From: Liopterus haemorrhoidalis | Lineage: Eukaryota; Arthropoda; Insecta; Coleoptera; Dytiscidae | Length of the DNA: 64,000 nucleotides | Assembly (NCBI GenBank): GCA_963971575.1 | Contig: OZ020617.1 | Span: 22,095,403 to 22,159,402, forward strand | Direction of reading: 5' to 3' | In this document: piece after piece, positions 1 through 11,392 of the stretch | How positions within the stretch are numbered: position 1 is the stretch's first letter | How the letters are laid out: every line of letters begins with the position of its first letter | Position numbers and translations under genes: made by a program | Notes under the pieces: generated by a model | What the model saw: only the letters and a program-made list of their open reading frames with translations | Told to the model about the DNA's origin: nothing | Database searches by the model: none

Positions 1-150
1 CATGTGTATATGCACATGTATGTATGTATGTATTCATCTATTTTCTTTCTTTTAATGTTTATTTCTAATTGTAGACTTATGTATATTGACAATTCCGAAT
101 AATTTGTAAACAATTCGTATGGAATAAAGATTTATTATTATTATTATGAT
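1..150 (+). repeat. 3' tail of a non-LTR retrotransposon, (TTA)n end
   Basis: A GGAATAAAGATTTATTATTA-type end (about 121-147) closes this stretch. A polyadenylation-like AATAAA followed by a short TTA microsatellite is a common 3' terminus of insect non-LTR retrotransposons. No coding sequence is visible upstream within the window. Similar tails in the opposite orientation occur near 12,209 and 29,311. Confidence 0.4.
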
Positions 151-798
151 TGGTTTAGTGCGTAGCCAAGTTTACAAATGAAAAATATGCACATTTATAC
201 GCGAATATAATTTTAATTTTAATTTATTACAATACAGTTTTTATAGTGTGTAAATCGTACTCGGTTATGAACACGCATATTTTGGTAGAGGGATAGTTGT
301 AGGCAGAATTAGGCTACTTTATTGCGTACTTGTGTGGCTCGTTCTTATCAGTGACTGTTCTCTACGTAACATATAAGGCGCTTTCCAGGCTATCAAAAAG
401 ACTAACTCCGAGTTTCACCCAACAGTTCAGTGGTTGTACCAAGTAAAAGTACTTCACACTCTTTGCTACTCCAGAATTACCTTCCCCCGTCCCCTTAAGT
501 ACCTACCTATATTTTAGAACTTGGAGTTCTTTTGTAGTGATGGTAAAGAGCTGATGCAATTCAAACTTGTTAAAGATGTATCACGCATTTATAACTGTAT
601 TTTTTTAATATTAAATAATAAAATCCATTTATCGTATCATAACTATGTAAAATTTTAAAAAATTGTACAGTTAAGACAATTGTTCTTGGACATTTGTTAA
701 TTCGTAAGATAGCAGCGCCTCTTTCCACTAAATACTTAACAAAAGTGTTCCATGTCCAAAAATTTGCAGAGTAGATTGGAGCAGAACGTTTGGGAGTA
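151..798. other. Unannotated AT-rich stretch
   Basis: I see no coding signal, inverted repeat or RNA gene here. It ends at the target-site duplication of the hAT MITE. Confidence 0.5.
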
Positions 799-806
799 GT
801 TCAGAG

Positions 807-1824
807 TAGAGATGGGAATTTCGGCTCAGTTTGCGGAACCGGATCAGTGGAGGTTTGTTGAGCCGGTTCATTGATCCGGCTCAGTGATCCGGTTAAGTAA
901 ACATGTTTCCGAAACACAGGATGGTCGTTAATTCGTAGGTAGAACGTCGCTTAGAGCCGGTTCTTGCAATATATGAACTGTAAACATGATCCCGAGACAC
1001 AGGTCGGTCGGTCGTTCGGTCGTAGGTAGAACGTCGTTTAGAGCCGGCTCTTGCTTAGAGTCGGTTCTTGCAATATACGAACTGTAAACATGATCCCGAG
1101 ACACAGGTCGGTCGATCGTAGGTAGAACGTCGCTTAGAGCCGGTTCTTGCAATATATGAACTGTAAACATGATCCCGAGACACAGGTCGGTCGGTCGTTC
1201 GGTCGTAGGTAGAACGTCGTTTAGAGCCGGCTCTTGCTTAGAGCCGGTTCTTGCAATATATGAACTGTAAACATGATCCCGAGACACAGGTCGGTCGGTC
1301 GTAAGTAGAACGTCGCTTAGAGCCGGTTCTTGCAATATATGAACTGTAAACATGATCCCGAGACACAGGTCGGTCGGTCGTAGGTAGAACGTCGCTTAGC
1401 CCCGACTTTTATCTAACATTTTTGAAACAAACATTCACTTTATGTAGCTACTGTATGTTTATTGCACTTATAAATCGGACATCTGGGATTTGGGCAATAT
1501 TTTTAATATTTTTATATAGTATGGTTGTGAGAAAATACAGACTAAGCCTATTAGTTTAAAAAAACTGCCCTACAAATTGATGACAAAATACACTTTATGA
1601 TAATACATTACAAGCCGAGTTCTCGCGAAGTTCAACATGACATCGATCCAGATCGGGATCACTCCGGTCACTGCTCACAATCGCCCGACCAATCGTATTC
1701 TTGAAACTTTAAACTATATAGTGAGCCGTGAGCCAGGTCATTTCAATTTGGTGAATCGTGTCACTTCGGTCAGTGTACTGAGCCGGCTCGGTGAGCCGGT
1801 TCGTTCATGAACGACCCATCTCTA
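807..1824. mobile_element. hAT-type non-autonomous element (1.0 kb) with 8-bp TSD
   Basis: The element begins TAGAGATGGG and ends CCCATCTCTA, an exact 10-bp terminal inverted repeat. It is flanked on both sides by the same 8-bp duplication, GTTCAGAG (799-806 and 1825-1832), which is diagnostic of hAT-superfamily insertion. Subterminal sequence on both sides is rich in GAGCCGG/CCGGCTC and GATCCGG motifs, plausible transposase-binding sites. There is no transposase; the centre is a tandem array. The exact ends and duplication suggest a fairly recent insertion. Confidence 0.88.
900..1400. repeat. Alternating 79/104-bp tandem array (183-bp higher-order unit)
   Basis: The landmark AACATGATCCCGAGACACAG recurs at 983, 1087, 1166, 1270 and 1349, with a degenerate copy at 900. 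Spacings are 83, 104, 79, 104 and 79. The long unit differs by an extra TTAGAGCCGGCTCTTGC-type segment. The real period is therefore a 183-bp dimer. As 183 is divisible by three, the minus strand stays open across the array (928-1353) and encodes a 61-residue repeat. I read that frame as a by-product, not a gene. Confidence 0.9.
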
Positions 1825-1832
1825 GTTCAGAG

Positions 1833-2485
1833 TATTTCACACTTACCTGGACAGCACCTATTACCGAATTCAGTATGTCTATTTCGAGAGAGGGATTTCT
1901 ATGTCTGAGATTAACAGTTGACATAGCTTGGGGATATTTTTTAGCTTGTTTGCAACACCTCTTCAGCCTCCTAGCCTCTACATTTTGTTAATTAGTTAGT
2001 TAGTTAAAATTTTTGGCGCACAGCAACAAAGGCTATTTTTGCCTAACGGTCTGCGTTAACTACTGCGTTAACTACTAAATGGTTACACTACATATTAAAA
2101 ACAATAAATAAATTAATAAAATCTATGAAAAATCGCATACTCAATAAAAGAATCTTGCACAAACACAAATAAATAAGATAAAATGTCTGTTCGAAAAATC
2201 GAACAGACGTAGGGCGATGGTAAGAGGCTATAAAGGGGCCAATTACCTTCGAATATCATAGTCTAGAAATAGAACAAATTAAAATAAGGTGCAAGATTTC
2301 ACAAATAAAACACTAATTTCGATTCTCTCAGGAAGAATATCAGTCTGTCCATGAGTACTCTGTCGTCATCTAAAGCAACTGACAGGTTATAGCACAGGCC
2401 TTACCTCTCCCTGACTTCCTTGAACTGTACACACCGATTTAAAATGTATAACACAGACAAATCTGTATTACACGTCTCACACATA
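1833..2485. other. Unannotated; one perfect 10-bp hairpin
   Basis: The only structure is GTCTGTTCGA, a 4-base loop, then TCGAACAGAC (2185-2208). No coding or mobile-element signal is evident. Confidence 0.5.
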
Positions 2486-2643
2486 CAGACCAATTCTGTA
2501 ACTCAGTTACTATGATAATTGTAACTAAATTTGTCTCTATGAGCAAGGTCAGTTACTATAATGAATGAAAGCAATTATACTTTTTATAAAATTTTATCTT
2601 GTAGTAACGTTACTACACAGTAATTTTTTACAGAATTGATCTG
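2486..2643. mobile_element. Candidate short TIR element
   Basis: CAGACCAATTCTGTAA at the left is matched in inverse by TTACAGAATTGATCTG at the right (one mismatch), and subterminal GTTACTA/TAGTAAC also pair. About 158 bp. No clear target-site duplication, so the superfamily is open. Confidence 0.5.
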
Positions 2644-3081
2644 ATAGGCTCTTCACCTCGAATGAGGTGTCCATGGGTCCACCAACAGTGGCCTATACGG
2701 AGGCGTGTGATGGCGGCCTCTAAATTTTGAAGGATACACGTTTGAATAAATTATAATTGAATAACACAAAAAGTTCAGTTTATTTTTGAAAAGATTTAAT
2801 TTGTTATAAAGAAATAAAAGCTTTTATTCAAATTCTATTAAAATTCTATTAAATAAATATGGAATTAAGTTCCAAAGATACTCGTATACCTGCTTCTTTC
2901 TGAAATCTGTGTTATTTAAAAAGACATGAACATTTATTCAGTTTTAAATCAGATAATGACGCAAATCCTCTACAATACGTCACCAACCCACCTACTCGTC
3001 TATACCAGCCATCTTATTATCAGCTTTCTGTTGTTCCATCTTTCTTGGCATTAAATTTATTATGTAATACTTTGCATTATC

Positions 3082-3342
3082 CAGAGCCGCAGTAAGGAAA
3101 ACTTGCGCTAGGGGCAGAGCCGTGTTTTTGGCGCCCTTGGTAAATAAAAACAAGGTTCTCACCTCTCAAAATTTAAGTGATGAGCAAAAAAAAAGGTCCT
3201 CACCTCCCAAAATCCAAGTGACGAGCAAAAAAAAAGGTCCTCATCTTCGCAATGGCGCCTCTTAGCAAGCCCGTCAGCGCCCTTTTCCTTAGTGCGCTAG
3301 GGGCCGTCGCCCCCTCCGCCCCCCCACCTTACTGCGGCTATG
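3082..3342. mobile_element. hAT-type MITE, 261 bp, exact 8-bp TSD
   Basis: The left end is CAGAGCCGCAGTAAGG and the right end is the inverse of CATAGCCGCAGTAAGG, a 16-bp TIR with one mismatch. Both sides carry GCATTATC (3074-3081 and 3343-3350). Inside are two tandem copies of a roughly 50-bp motif containing AAGTGATGAGC, an A-run and GGTCCTCA. Related pieces lie near 28,300 and 42,395, so this is part of a family in the window. Confidence 0.9.
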
Positions 3343-3905
3343 GCATTATCCATTCAGTAACTAGAACAACTAAATAATACAAAAAAATAAAAAAGCTTAT
3401 TATATTGTAGGTTAAATTGAGATAAATGTATCTGGATTATGTTTTAATTAGAAGGAAAGATTGTATCAAAGTAAAGGTCAATGTAATCGTTTCTAATAGC
3501 TAGTAAAGAGTACATTATAAGCAGGGTTGCTGAGAAGAGGTGACATCTGAGACTTCATTCATGGGCCCGGCCGCGAAATTGGCCCGACCCGTTTGATTAA
3601 TAATAATTTTTATCTAGGACTAATACATAAAGTAAATATTACATCTGTAGTTTTTGTAATTTAATGCCCTATGTTATTCCCATAGGGAATAATGATGCGC
3701 GAATAATAAACTCTTATTCCCTCTTGTAAACCAATTAGAAAATAGTATTTGAATTATTGTTTCTGTGAAATTTACGACAGCCATGACAACGGTGAAAAAT
3801 AAACTGACAATTCAAGCAAATAGTTGTAAGAACACTAATGTTCACTTTTTTGCAAAATAAAATTATAAGAAAATGGTGTCTTGTTTGTTTTTTTTTTTTC
3901 ATTTC

Positions 3906-5059
3906 AGGGTCTTGTAGGTATTTAATAAGTGTAAGAGCCACCAGTAATGATTTATATTTTAAACTAAATTTAAATAATTTCACAATAAAAAATGCTACAG
4001 ATTTTTATGTATTTGCTTCTTATATAAGTCTTCATTAAATTAATAAAAAATGTATTGATAAATAGCTTTAGTTTTGTCAATTTCAGAAACGTACTTTTTA
4101 CTCTTAACAATGTGTTATTTGATTTATTAGGTTAGGAATATTATATTTCTCTACTTTAAATGATTTATTCCTCTTTGATAACTTAAAAACATTAAACTAA
4201 AATAATTCAAACAATGGGTAACATATGAACTACGTAACTTGCATACATAATGAAGTTAAGTCAAAGCTCGCGTCTTAGATGTTAAAAAAAAATATTATAT
4301 TTTAAATTTCAAAAGAAAACGTAAATACAAAAAATCCATAACATTATTAGCCATAAGTTAAAATAAATTAAGATCAATATATACATTACTTAAATTTTTT
4401 TCAGATTTTTAGATAACCCCATTGGCCGCGGGCAGTATTTTTTGAGTACATTTTTGAAATAAATCGTGTCAAAATAAAGAAATTCTAAAAAACTACTTCC
4501 TGTTTCCTTGTTTACGTCTTGATCTGTCTATTGATACCACATAATACATTTAAAAAAATATTATATTTATTTCAACGACACAAAAAATTCGATATATTCC
4601 GAAAAACTAAACTGAACAGAATTTCTTGTTGTACTACGGTTCCCAACAATGTAAATTATTGAGATTTTTTCAGATTTTTAGATCACACCTGGGAAATAGG
4701 ATGGGAAAATAAAGTTTTTTGATATATTTTTGGTGAAAATTCCATAAAAAGAAATAATTTTTCAAAAATAAGAATGTGTTTATTACACATTAAAAGTTAA
4801 ATTTGATACCTTACACAAAATTAAAAAATATATAATATATATTCCCTTTTTCATTAAATAGATATGTATTTGTTTATATTTATTTTGTATTTTTTTTTAA
4901 TTCCGTAGTTTTCCTATATGTAGGTCATAGAGTTGTACAAGCATGGCAAATTTCAATTTTCTAAGTTCATCCGTTTGGCTTCAATTTCCATCGTACAGAG
5001 AGACAGACATACACATGAGTGACGTTATAAGGATTCTTTTGCCATACCTACAAAACTCT
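3906..5059. mobile_element. 1-kb TIR repeat family, copy A (diverged)
   Basis: It starts AGGGTCTTGTAGGTAT and ends in the inverse of AGAGTTTTGTAGGTAT. The 3' quarter carries a conserved block (TTGTACAAGCATGGCAAATT, then a CCGTTTGGCT motif), an AGACAGACA remnant and GCCATACCTACAAAACTC. The same block occurs in copies C (39,586-40,560) and D (54,440-55,526). The embedded tRNA-like segment of C and D is not recognisable here, so this copy is older or belongs to another subfamily. No target-site duplication could be assigned. Confidence 0.5.
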
Positions 5060-5495
5060 AAAAAACAAATTAACATTTAAATCCAGGCCACCCCGTTTCC
5101 GGGGCAGCAGGTGTAAACACGTCCTTTTCGGCCCCGATTTTTCGGGACAGCATTATTATATTCGAAGATCTTCCTGGAAACATCCCCTTTACTTTTTATT
5201 AGACATAAACAATTTTCTTTGTATTTTTTAGATTTTTTTGCAAATTTTATAACGTTATCGGCTATACGTTAAAATCACGTGACGACTACACAGGCGCTAG
5301 GAAATTTTTAACTTAATCCAAATGACGGAATACCTTTTTGATTTAGGTGTGCCGTATAATTTTACGTTGTGTGTCATAACCTAAAACGGATAAAATTGAA
5401 AATATTTACAATGGTAAATTGTTTTTAATAGACCTATATAACTTTTATTGTATTTTTTAATTTATAAAGTAACATTTTTACCGATCGCCAACATA
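5060..5495. other. Unannotated stretch between two repeats
   Basis: I see no coding or repeat structure here. A GGCCACCCCGTTTCCGGGGC patch (about 5087) is locally GC-rich. Confidence 0.4.
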
Positions 5496-5698
5496 CAGAG
5501 TGATTATTTAATGGCAAGACGACGTCACTGGAAGTTTTAATAATTTGGCGTTTCATACACATCGTAGCAGGCGATTATGCGTGCATTTTTTTCTTCATAA
5601 TCAAATTTTAGGTTATTATGTCATAGTATTCACCAGTATTTCTGCTAGGAGGCACGTAAAATCCAGTGACGTCGTCTCGCCATTAAATAATCACTCTG
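5496..5698. mobile_element. Palindromic MITE, 203 bp, TA target site
   Basis: The first 38 bases, beginning CAGAGTGATTATTTAATGGC, are repeated in inverse at the right end with about three differences. TA dinucleotides flank both ends (5494-5495 and 5699-5700), which fits the Tc1/mariner (IS630) group. There is no transposase. An open frame across it is incidental. Confidence 0.85.
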
Positions 5699-5802
5699 TA
5701 TATAAGGGAGGTATTGTGATCATACCGATTTTAACATTCGAGATTTCGATGGATCTCCACGAATTGAAGTCCCTACATAAAGTTTTGACTATTTTTAGCA
5801 TG

Positions 5803-5840
5803 ATGTCTGTCGGTCTGTCTGTCCGTCCGTCTGTCTGTGT
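5803..5840 (+). repeat. (GTCT/GTCC)n microsatellite
   Basis: GTCTGTC/GTCCGTC repeats are followed by GTACACGTGCAGAGCAAATTCGGC. Such GTCT tracts are anchored to dispersed repeats elsewhere in the window (40,489; 52,766; 55,461). Confidence 0.85.
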
Positions 5841-6336
5841 ACACGTGCAGAGCAAATTCGGCTAAAAGGATTTTTATGAAACTTCATATTTAAGCTTTTG
5901 ACATCAATGGTACGAGTTCATCAAGTTTTGGTAAAAATCGGTTGACTAGAAATGGGAGTTTACTCGTGTCGATTTTAAGATTTTTGCGAATATTCAGCAA
6001 TTTATTTAACAGAAGTTACTATAAAAACAATAACAACTTTTATTTGAGACAATTTTTGATAAAACGAAAAACTTTTGAAAAAGTTTTGGAAATTGTTTCT
6101 AAGTATCCATTTTTTCATACTTATATATAAAGTTTCCATGGTCATGATAAATAATATCTCTGATAGAAAATATAAGGTCGTTATTTCTACTCTGCTTCTA
6201 GAATGTATTTTATACAAGTACTTTGTGATGGCGGTCGGTCCTGTGGTGGACACAGCGGATTTTTATACTTTGCGTTCAAAATAATATCATTGTTGCACTG
6301 AAGTTTAACAATAGAAGCTAAAGTCTGTTCCTTTAG

Positions 6337-7503
6337 TTTAGGCGGAACTAGATTTTCAGTTCTAGTTACTTTTACCGATTGATTGAAGCTTTTGATCGTT
6401 TTGTTCAGGAAAAGCCAACTTCAATATGTGGGGAGCTCTGATATATAAATATGAAATGTCACGGTTGGCTGATTTATTTATTTCATTTGTACATCCCTCA
6501 CATTATGGGTTCCAAGACTTACAAGCGGATCAAGTCTGGACCCCCCCCTATTAGTCCGCTAGCTAGTTGCTATGATTCTTGGAAGGATTAAGGGTTGTTC
6601 AATTAAACTCAACATTTTAGCTAATCTACTTTAATTATGATACGGTTTAAATATTTACATTAATTACACTAGACTTACAATTACATTGATACAGCTAAAT
6701 CCAAATGAGACATCACAAACACTAAACCTAGACTCTTTAGCACTAATCACTAATTTGTCCACTGGACACCACAGTCCTGACAGACATCCACTAAAACCAT
6801 TTATCTCTCACATGTCTTTAGCTGGGCACTACACTAACGTTCATTACGAAATTACTTGTTACTTTTTACTTGTCCGACCGAATACTCTAATTGTCTCTAA
6901 CCCATGACTCTTAAAAAAACCAACTCCAAAACGTGACTTATCCACTACGACGGTTTAAGCTGAACTGTTAAACATGGTCTTAACCATACGCCGGGTCAAA
7001 ATCAACTACCCCTTAAAACGCGACTACCCTGAAATGCTCACATCGCCCAACTGTTAAATGTCATTTATCACCTCTTGACTGTCTGTCTTGTACTATCTTA
7101 AAATTCATAATTTATTGGTGATAACTCAGATAAATATCCCATTAGAAAATAGCTCAATCATAATATGTATATCTCAGACAAAAATTAATTATTATTTATG
7201 TGCTTATGGTTGACGTATATTTTTGAAACAACAATTTACGTTTTACTTTTCATGTTACATTGACAAAGTTTCAAGTTACAATAATAAACAAGTTTACCCT
7301 TATCTTGAATACCCTTTCTAAGAAATATATTATTTTTTATTATTTAACATTTTAAATATTTTACTATAATTGAATGATTATACTGAATTTATTTATGAAA
7401 TTTTATTTATGAAATAATACCAAAATTACCTCCCTTACAAATATATAAAAAAATAGCTAATGACAACTTACAAAAATGAAAAATCCGGTTAGTTCCACCT
7501 AAT
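6337..7503. mobile_element. 150-bp MITE split by a solo LTR
   Basis: The left part begins TTTAGGCGGAACTAGATTTT and the right part ends with the inverse (AATCCGGTTAGTTCCACCTAA). Removing the LTR and one copy of its AATA duplication leaves about 150 bp. That sequence aligns along its length with the uninterrupted copy at 28,772-28,913, which lies in opposite orientation. Shared internal blocks are GGAACTAGATTT, ACTTTTACC, AAAAGCC and CAACTTACAAAAATGAA. The MITE must have been present before the LTR arrived. Confidence 0.72.
6427..7439. mobile_element. Solo LTR, 1013 bp, Ty3/gypsy-type, 4-bp TSD
   Basis: It starts TGTGGGGAGCT and ends ACCTCCCTTACA, the TG...CA termini of an LTR, flanked by AATA on both sides. 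A second copy at 57,920-58,921 has the same ends and its own 4-bp duplication. Two copies with identical termini, different flanks and no internal region are best read as solo LTRs left by LTR-LTR recombination. The 4-bp duplication favours the gypsy group. Strand is uncertain. Confidence 0.85.
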
Positions 7504-7845
7504 CGTTTGGAACAGACTGTATTGCTGAATTTTTACTTCGTCTACGGCATGTCATTGATAACCTCAAGTATTTTAAAATGTTTATTTAATACAATTTGTA
7601 AGTATTTCCATGTCAGATTATTATTTTATAATATTATTATTAAGAAAATTCAAAAAGAAAGTTTGTTGTTTTGCCTCTGTCAAATTACTGTTGTGTTGTG
7701 TTATCACAGAAGTTGTTTTATTATATATTGTTGCTATGGTGACCGCATTTCACAATAATCCCTAGATTGTATTCCGATATTTATTATAAATGAAATTTTA
7801 ATATTTCTATAAAATAAGTGATGCGAAGTATAAAAAATTGTATAA

Positions 7846-7957
7846 TATTCTCGTTTTATACGACGTATTGGTTACAATGGAGCACTCCTCGCTTCACTCG
7901 TCGTACTCCAAACATCTCATGTTACAATACATCGTCTTATAAAACTCGTATTATCTG
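7846..7957. repeat. About 110-bp imperfect palindrome
   Basis: ATTCTCGTTTTATACGACGT is mirrored by CATCGTCTTATAAAACTCGT. GGTTACAATGGAG and CTCC...CATGTTACAATAC pair further inside, around a GCTTCACTCGTCG core. This could be a fold-back MITE or a structured repeat. No target duplication is clear. Confidence 0.6.
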
Positions 7958-8707
7958 TCTCATTTTGTAATACGGAACTAACAGTGAAAGTTTATTTTTT
8001 ATGTTGTATATTGACAAGACATTTATAATATTGTCATAGTATTGGTTCACACGGATACGCCAAAGTCTGTTTACACCACAACAGTCACCAAAGTAACCAG
8101 ATCTAGTTTCGTATTACAAATTGAGACGGATTATATAATAATATACTATTCTGCCTTAAATATATATGTATCATGTATTAAGGGAAGCAGCAGCGGAGAA
8201 AGGGGCACAGGCCCAGGGCCAAAACGAACGCTTAAACATACATATTCTAAGTTTTTATTAAGTTTTTCTATATTTATTTAGAACAAAAATAGACATTTTC
8301 ATTTCTATATCAATCTCATAAGTGTTAAACACAAAATTGAATTTAAATAAGTACAGATTTATTGATTATATACCTAATCATATTCAGTATTCTTTTGGAC
8401 TTCCGAAAAATATTTTAAACATCATATATGTATTGTTGTATATAAATAACAAATTTAAACGATCCATTTAAAAATCCATTTAAAGTCCGTTTAAACGACC
8501 TTCCGACATATTTGAAAACAGTGTTTCGAAAATAGTTGTTTAAATAATTTAACGTAGAAAATGATAGTGCAGTACTTATAAACATGTTCTTACTGGTAAC
8601 GTTACTAATATTTTTAATAGCTTTAATAGTAATATATTTGATTAGTTGTCTTACACATCTGCTAAAAAAAAAGATTCTATTCATGATTTTGGTGGCACAT
8701 TTACTTA
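7958..8707. other. Unannotated AT-rich stretch
   Basis: I see no coding evidence. The open frames here lack any recognisable domain. Confidence 0.4.
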
Positions 8708-8709
8708 TA

Positions 8710-9186
8710 CAGTGGAACCTCGACTTACGAACTTAATTTGTTCCTGATCGCGGAAATCAATTAATCTAGTCCTAGAATCAAAATAAAAAAAAAAATCCAA
8801 AAATTAAAAAATACTATCTTCAACTAAATGAATAAAATGCAAAAAAAAGAAGTGAGAATGAGTATTACCTAGGTATATATTAATTTTTGTTTATAAAATT
8901 TTATGTTTTACATCATCTTCCATTAAATTGTTAAAGAACTCAATTTTATAGTCTAGTTTTGTGTTTCAGGAGTTTTCGATTTGTTGCCTGTAGTAGTAAC
9001 CTGTTAGTAGCCTATTTCTAGTTCTAGGGAAAAAATTAAATAAGTATAATAAACAACAGACTTTAATGAATTTGAAAATAAAAGCATCACGTGACGGTTC
9101 GTATCTAGAGGTCAAAATGTGATATGAAAAAGTTCGTTTCTCGAAAAGTTCGTATGTCGAGAGGTTCGTAAGTCAAGGTACTACTG
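8710..9186. mobile_element. Pogo/Tigger-like MITE, 477 bp, TA TSD
   Basis: The left terminus CAGTGGAACCTCGACTTACG and the inverted right terminus CAGTAGTACCTTGACTTACG form a 23-bp TIR with three mismatches. TA flanks both ends (8708-8709 and 9187-9188). The CAGTRGNACCTYGACTTACGAA consensus is characteristic of pogo/Tigger elements of the Tc1/mariner superfamily. There is no transposase frame. Subterminal TCGTATGTCGAG/TCGTAAGTCAAG repeats may be binding sites. Confidence 0.85.
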
Positions 9187-9188
9187 TA

Positions 9189-10480
9189 TTAGCAAATTTA
9201 GTTTGCCATAATTGGTATTCGGAAGAAATATTTAAATTGCAATCATCTAAATTAAAGGAATATATTTGAAGTATGGTTGCCAGCACGCAAGCCCCCTCTT
9301 CGGTACATCACTGCATATTCTAAAAAGAGCGTAGTTTGGCTGGTCTTGCTCCGGGCGCAAAAGTACTAGCGTCGGCTCTGAAGGGGTAAACGTGAAAGGC
9401 TAAACGTGAAAACTAATTGACGTTATTCAAAAACTGTTTTTCCATACAACGTTAAATATACTCTAACTTCGATTTGAAATTTTTGTCATCATGCTTTAGT
9501 TATTAATACCGATTGCAAAAACTCTCTAATGTTTGTAGATATCTTACTTTAATTTTACGTAATGTACTGGGATTTGTTGTGCGGTTTTTAATTAATGTTG
9601 ATAGTTTTATGTCTATTTTTAGCCTGTAAAAGTTATCTGTTTTTTTTTTTACAGAAACAGAACATTTCTCGACCTGTATATTTTCCAAGCACCATATTTA
9701 CAATTTATTCAGCTATAAAATATACTGTTTTACAATTCTCTTGTTGTCCGTTTCTTTTTAAAAATCGTATACTATTTTAACCACAGTAAAATTTATTGCT
9801 ATTTCCCTCTTTGGGATTTTACTGTATAGTTTAATACAAAATATTGCATGTAATTCAATCAATATTTTGTCTTGTCTATGGCGGTTAATTTCAGAGTAAT
9901 TTCCATCTTTCAGTAACAATAATGAAAGCAATTTGAATAAACAATAACGATTTACGTTGCAGTGATAATTTGAAAAAAATCTTTCTAATGGAAATGGAAA
10001 ATCATTCTGCAGATGTAATTAACTGTCATTAAATTCAATCTACGGTATGAAACGAGCCTTATTTAAAGAAGTAATTTTTAATTATCTGCATATAAATTGC
10101 TCACAAAAGAATCCAAGGCCGTTACGACTGCCAAATCAATTACATAGCGAAACCTTTTCTCTCAATGCTTTTATATTTAAAATCAGCTCTAATCTAATTC
10201 TTTTGTCTTCTAAGTTCTTATATTTCCTGCTAGGAGGTTGACAACTGCGTAAAAAAAAATTAAATCAGGATACCATTCAAGGATAATTGAGATACGGATG
10301 TCAACAGCCAGGACTTTTTCTATTGCATCAGGAAATTGCGCGTGCAGTATTTTTTTACTTTTATTTATTAGTGTTCAGATGGTCTTGGAGAACTTAATGA
10401 TTTTTCTGGGACACTTAAATGTTTTTTGTACTTAATTTTATAGCCGTCTATCTTGCGATTTGTTTGAACCCAATAAGAAA
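9189..10480. other. Unannotated; possible orphan hAT terminus near 9380
   Basis: A TACTAGCGTCGGCTCTG sequence ending about 9381 looks like a hAT 3' terminus, but I could not find its partner or a duplication. The rest is AT-rich with no coding signal. Confidence 0.35.
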
Positions 10481-10975
10481 TTATTTACTGTTCAAACTCA
10501 ATTCTTTATCTTCATCCCGGGATGTAACTCCAAGAATTATATGTAATTCTGTCCTCGATTGAGCTACCTTCCACCAGTTCCTCATACCTAGCTTCCTTAT
10601 GTCTTTTAAAACACCATCGTCCCAGCTGAATGTTGGCCTGCCTACTTTCCTGCTGCCAATAGGTTTCACTGAAAATATTTTTGCTGGGATTCTGGAACTT
10701 ATCGTTCTTTTAATGTGGACAATCCATCGCAGTCGACTGATTTTTAGTTGTTATGTCACATTTTCTCCAGAAGCAACATTTTTGTGCAGGTCCGTAAATT
10801 CTTTTAAGTATTTTCTGCTTAAATATTTTCAGTTGCTTATCATCTCTCTTCCTCAGGTACAAGGCTCAAAAGCATATGTTAGAATGAGTCGTATTATTGT
10901 TTTGTATATGGCACATTTGATTTGCCGTGATAAAATTTTTGATATAAAATGTTTAATAAGGCTAAAGTAGCTTTT
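10481..10975 (-). pseudogene. LINE reverse transcriptase C-terminal fragment
   Basis: On the minus strand, from about 10,970 downwards, the frames read (with shifts) KCAIYKTIIRLILTYAFEP, a broken LRKRD..LKIF motif, and then GRPTFSWDDGVLKDIRKLGM and RNWWKVAQSR (10,481-10,669). That order (IYKT.IRPvLTYg.E, a thumb segment, then a GRPr.rW.DgV..DLr.LGvrNWR.vAQdR tail) is the C-terminus of a large class of insect non-LTR retrotransposon proteins. Stops and frameshifts break it, and the catalytic palm is absent, so it is a 5'-truncated dead copy. Confidence 0.72.
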
Positions 10976-10980
10976 TTCTC

Positions 10981-11278
10981 AAAATAGGATTCGACGTTTA
11001 TTTTGACTGGGTATAAAGTTCGAGTATTTCAGACACCAATGTATGGGACACGCCAAACCTCTGTTCTATTTTGCGGTAGCTTCAACCTTCTTCGTTATTT
11101 AAAAATAAAAATCAATAAAAAAGAAAACGTCAAAAATGCTGACCACACAATCCACGCACTAAATCAGAACTCCAACTAAAATCAATTTGCTATGAAACAT
11201 ATTTCTTATTTGTTCGTAAAAATAAACAAAATAAAACCAGACAATGCTAGTAAAATCTCATATACCTTGGAAGAACAT
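10981..11278. other. Unannotated stretch before a hAT-like end
   Basis: I recognise no coding or repeat signal. Confidence 0.4.
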
Positions 11279-11392
11279 CAGTGTCGGATCTACCCTTTCG
11301 GGGTCCTGAAGCTAAATATCATTTTGGGGCCCCTTAGTTAAAACAAAAACGAAAAATTTATTACAAATTTTACGTAAGTATAAACATTATAT

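Noticed and set aside
3082..3342. Tandem GGTCCTCA units considered as a CRISPR-like array
   Set aside because: Only two to three units, inside a hAT MITE, in a eukaryotic genome; no spacers.
9289..9381. hAT MITE between CAGCACGCAAGCCC and GCGTCGGCTCTG
   Set aside because: The supposed left end does not match the right terminus and flanks show no duplication.
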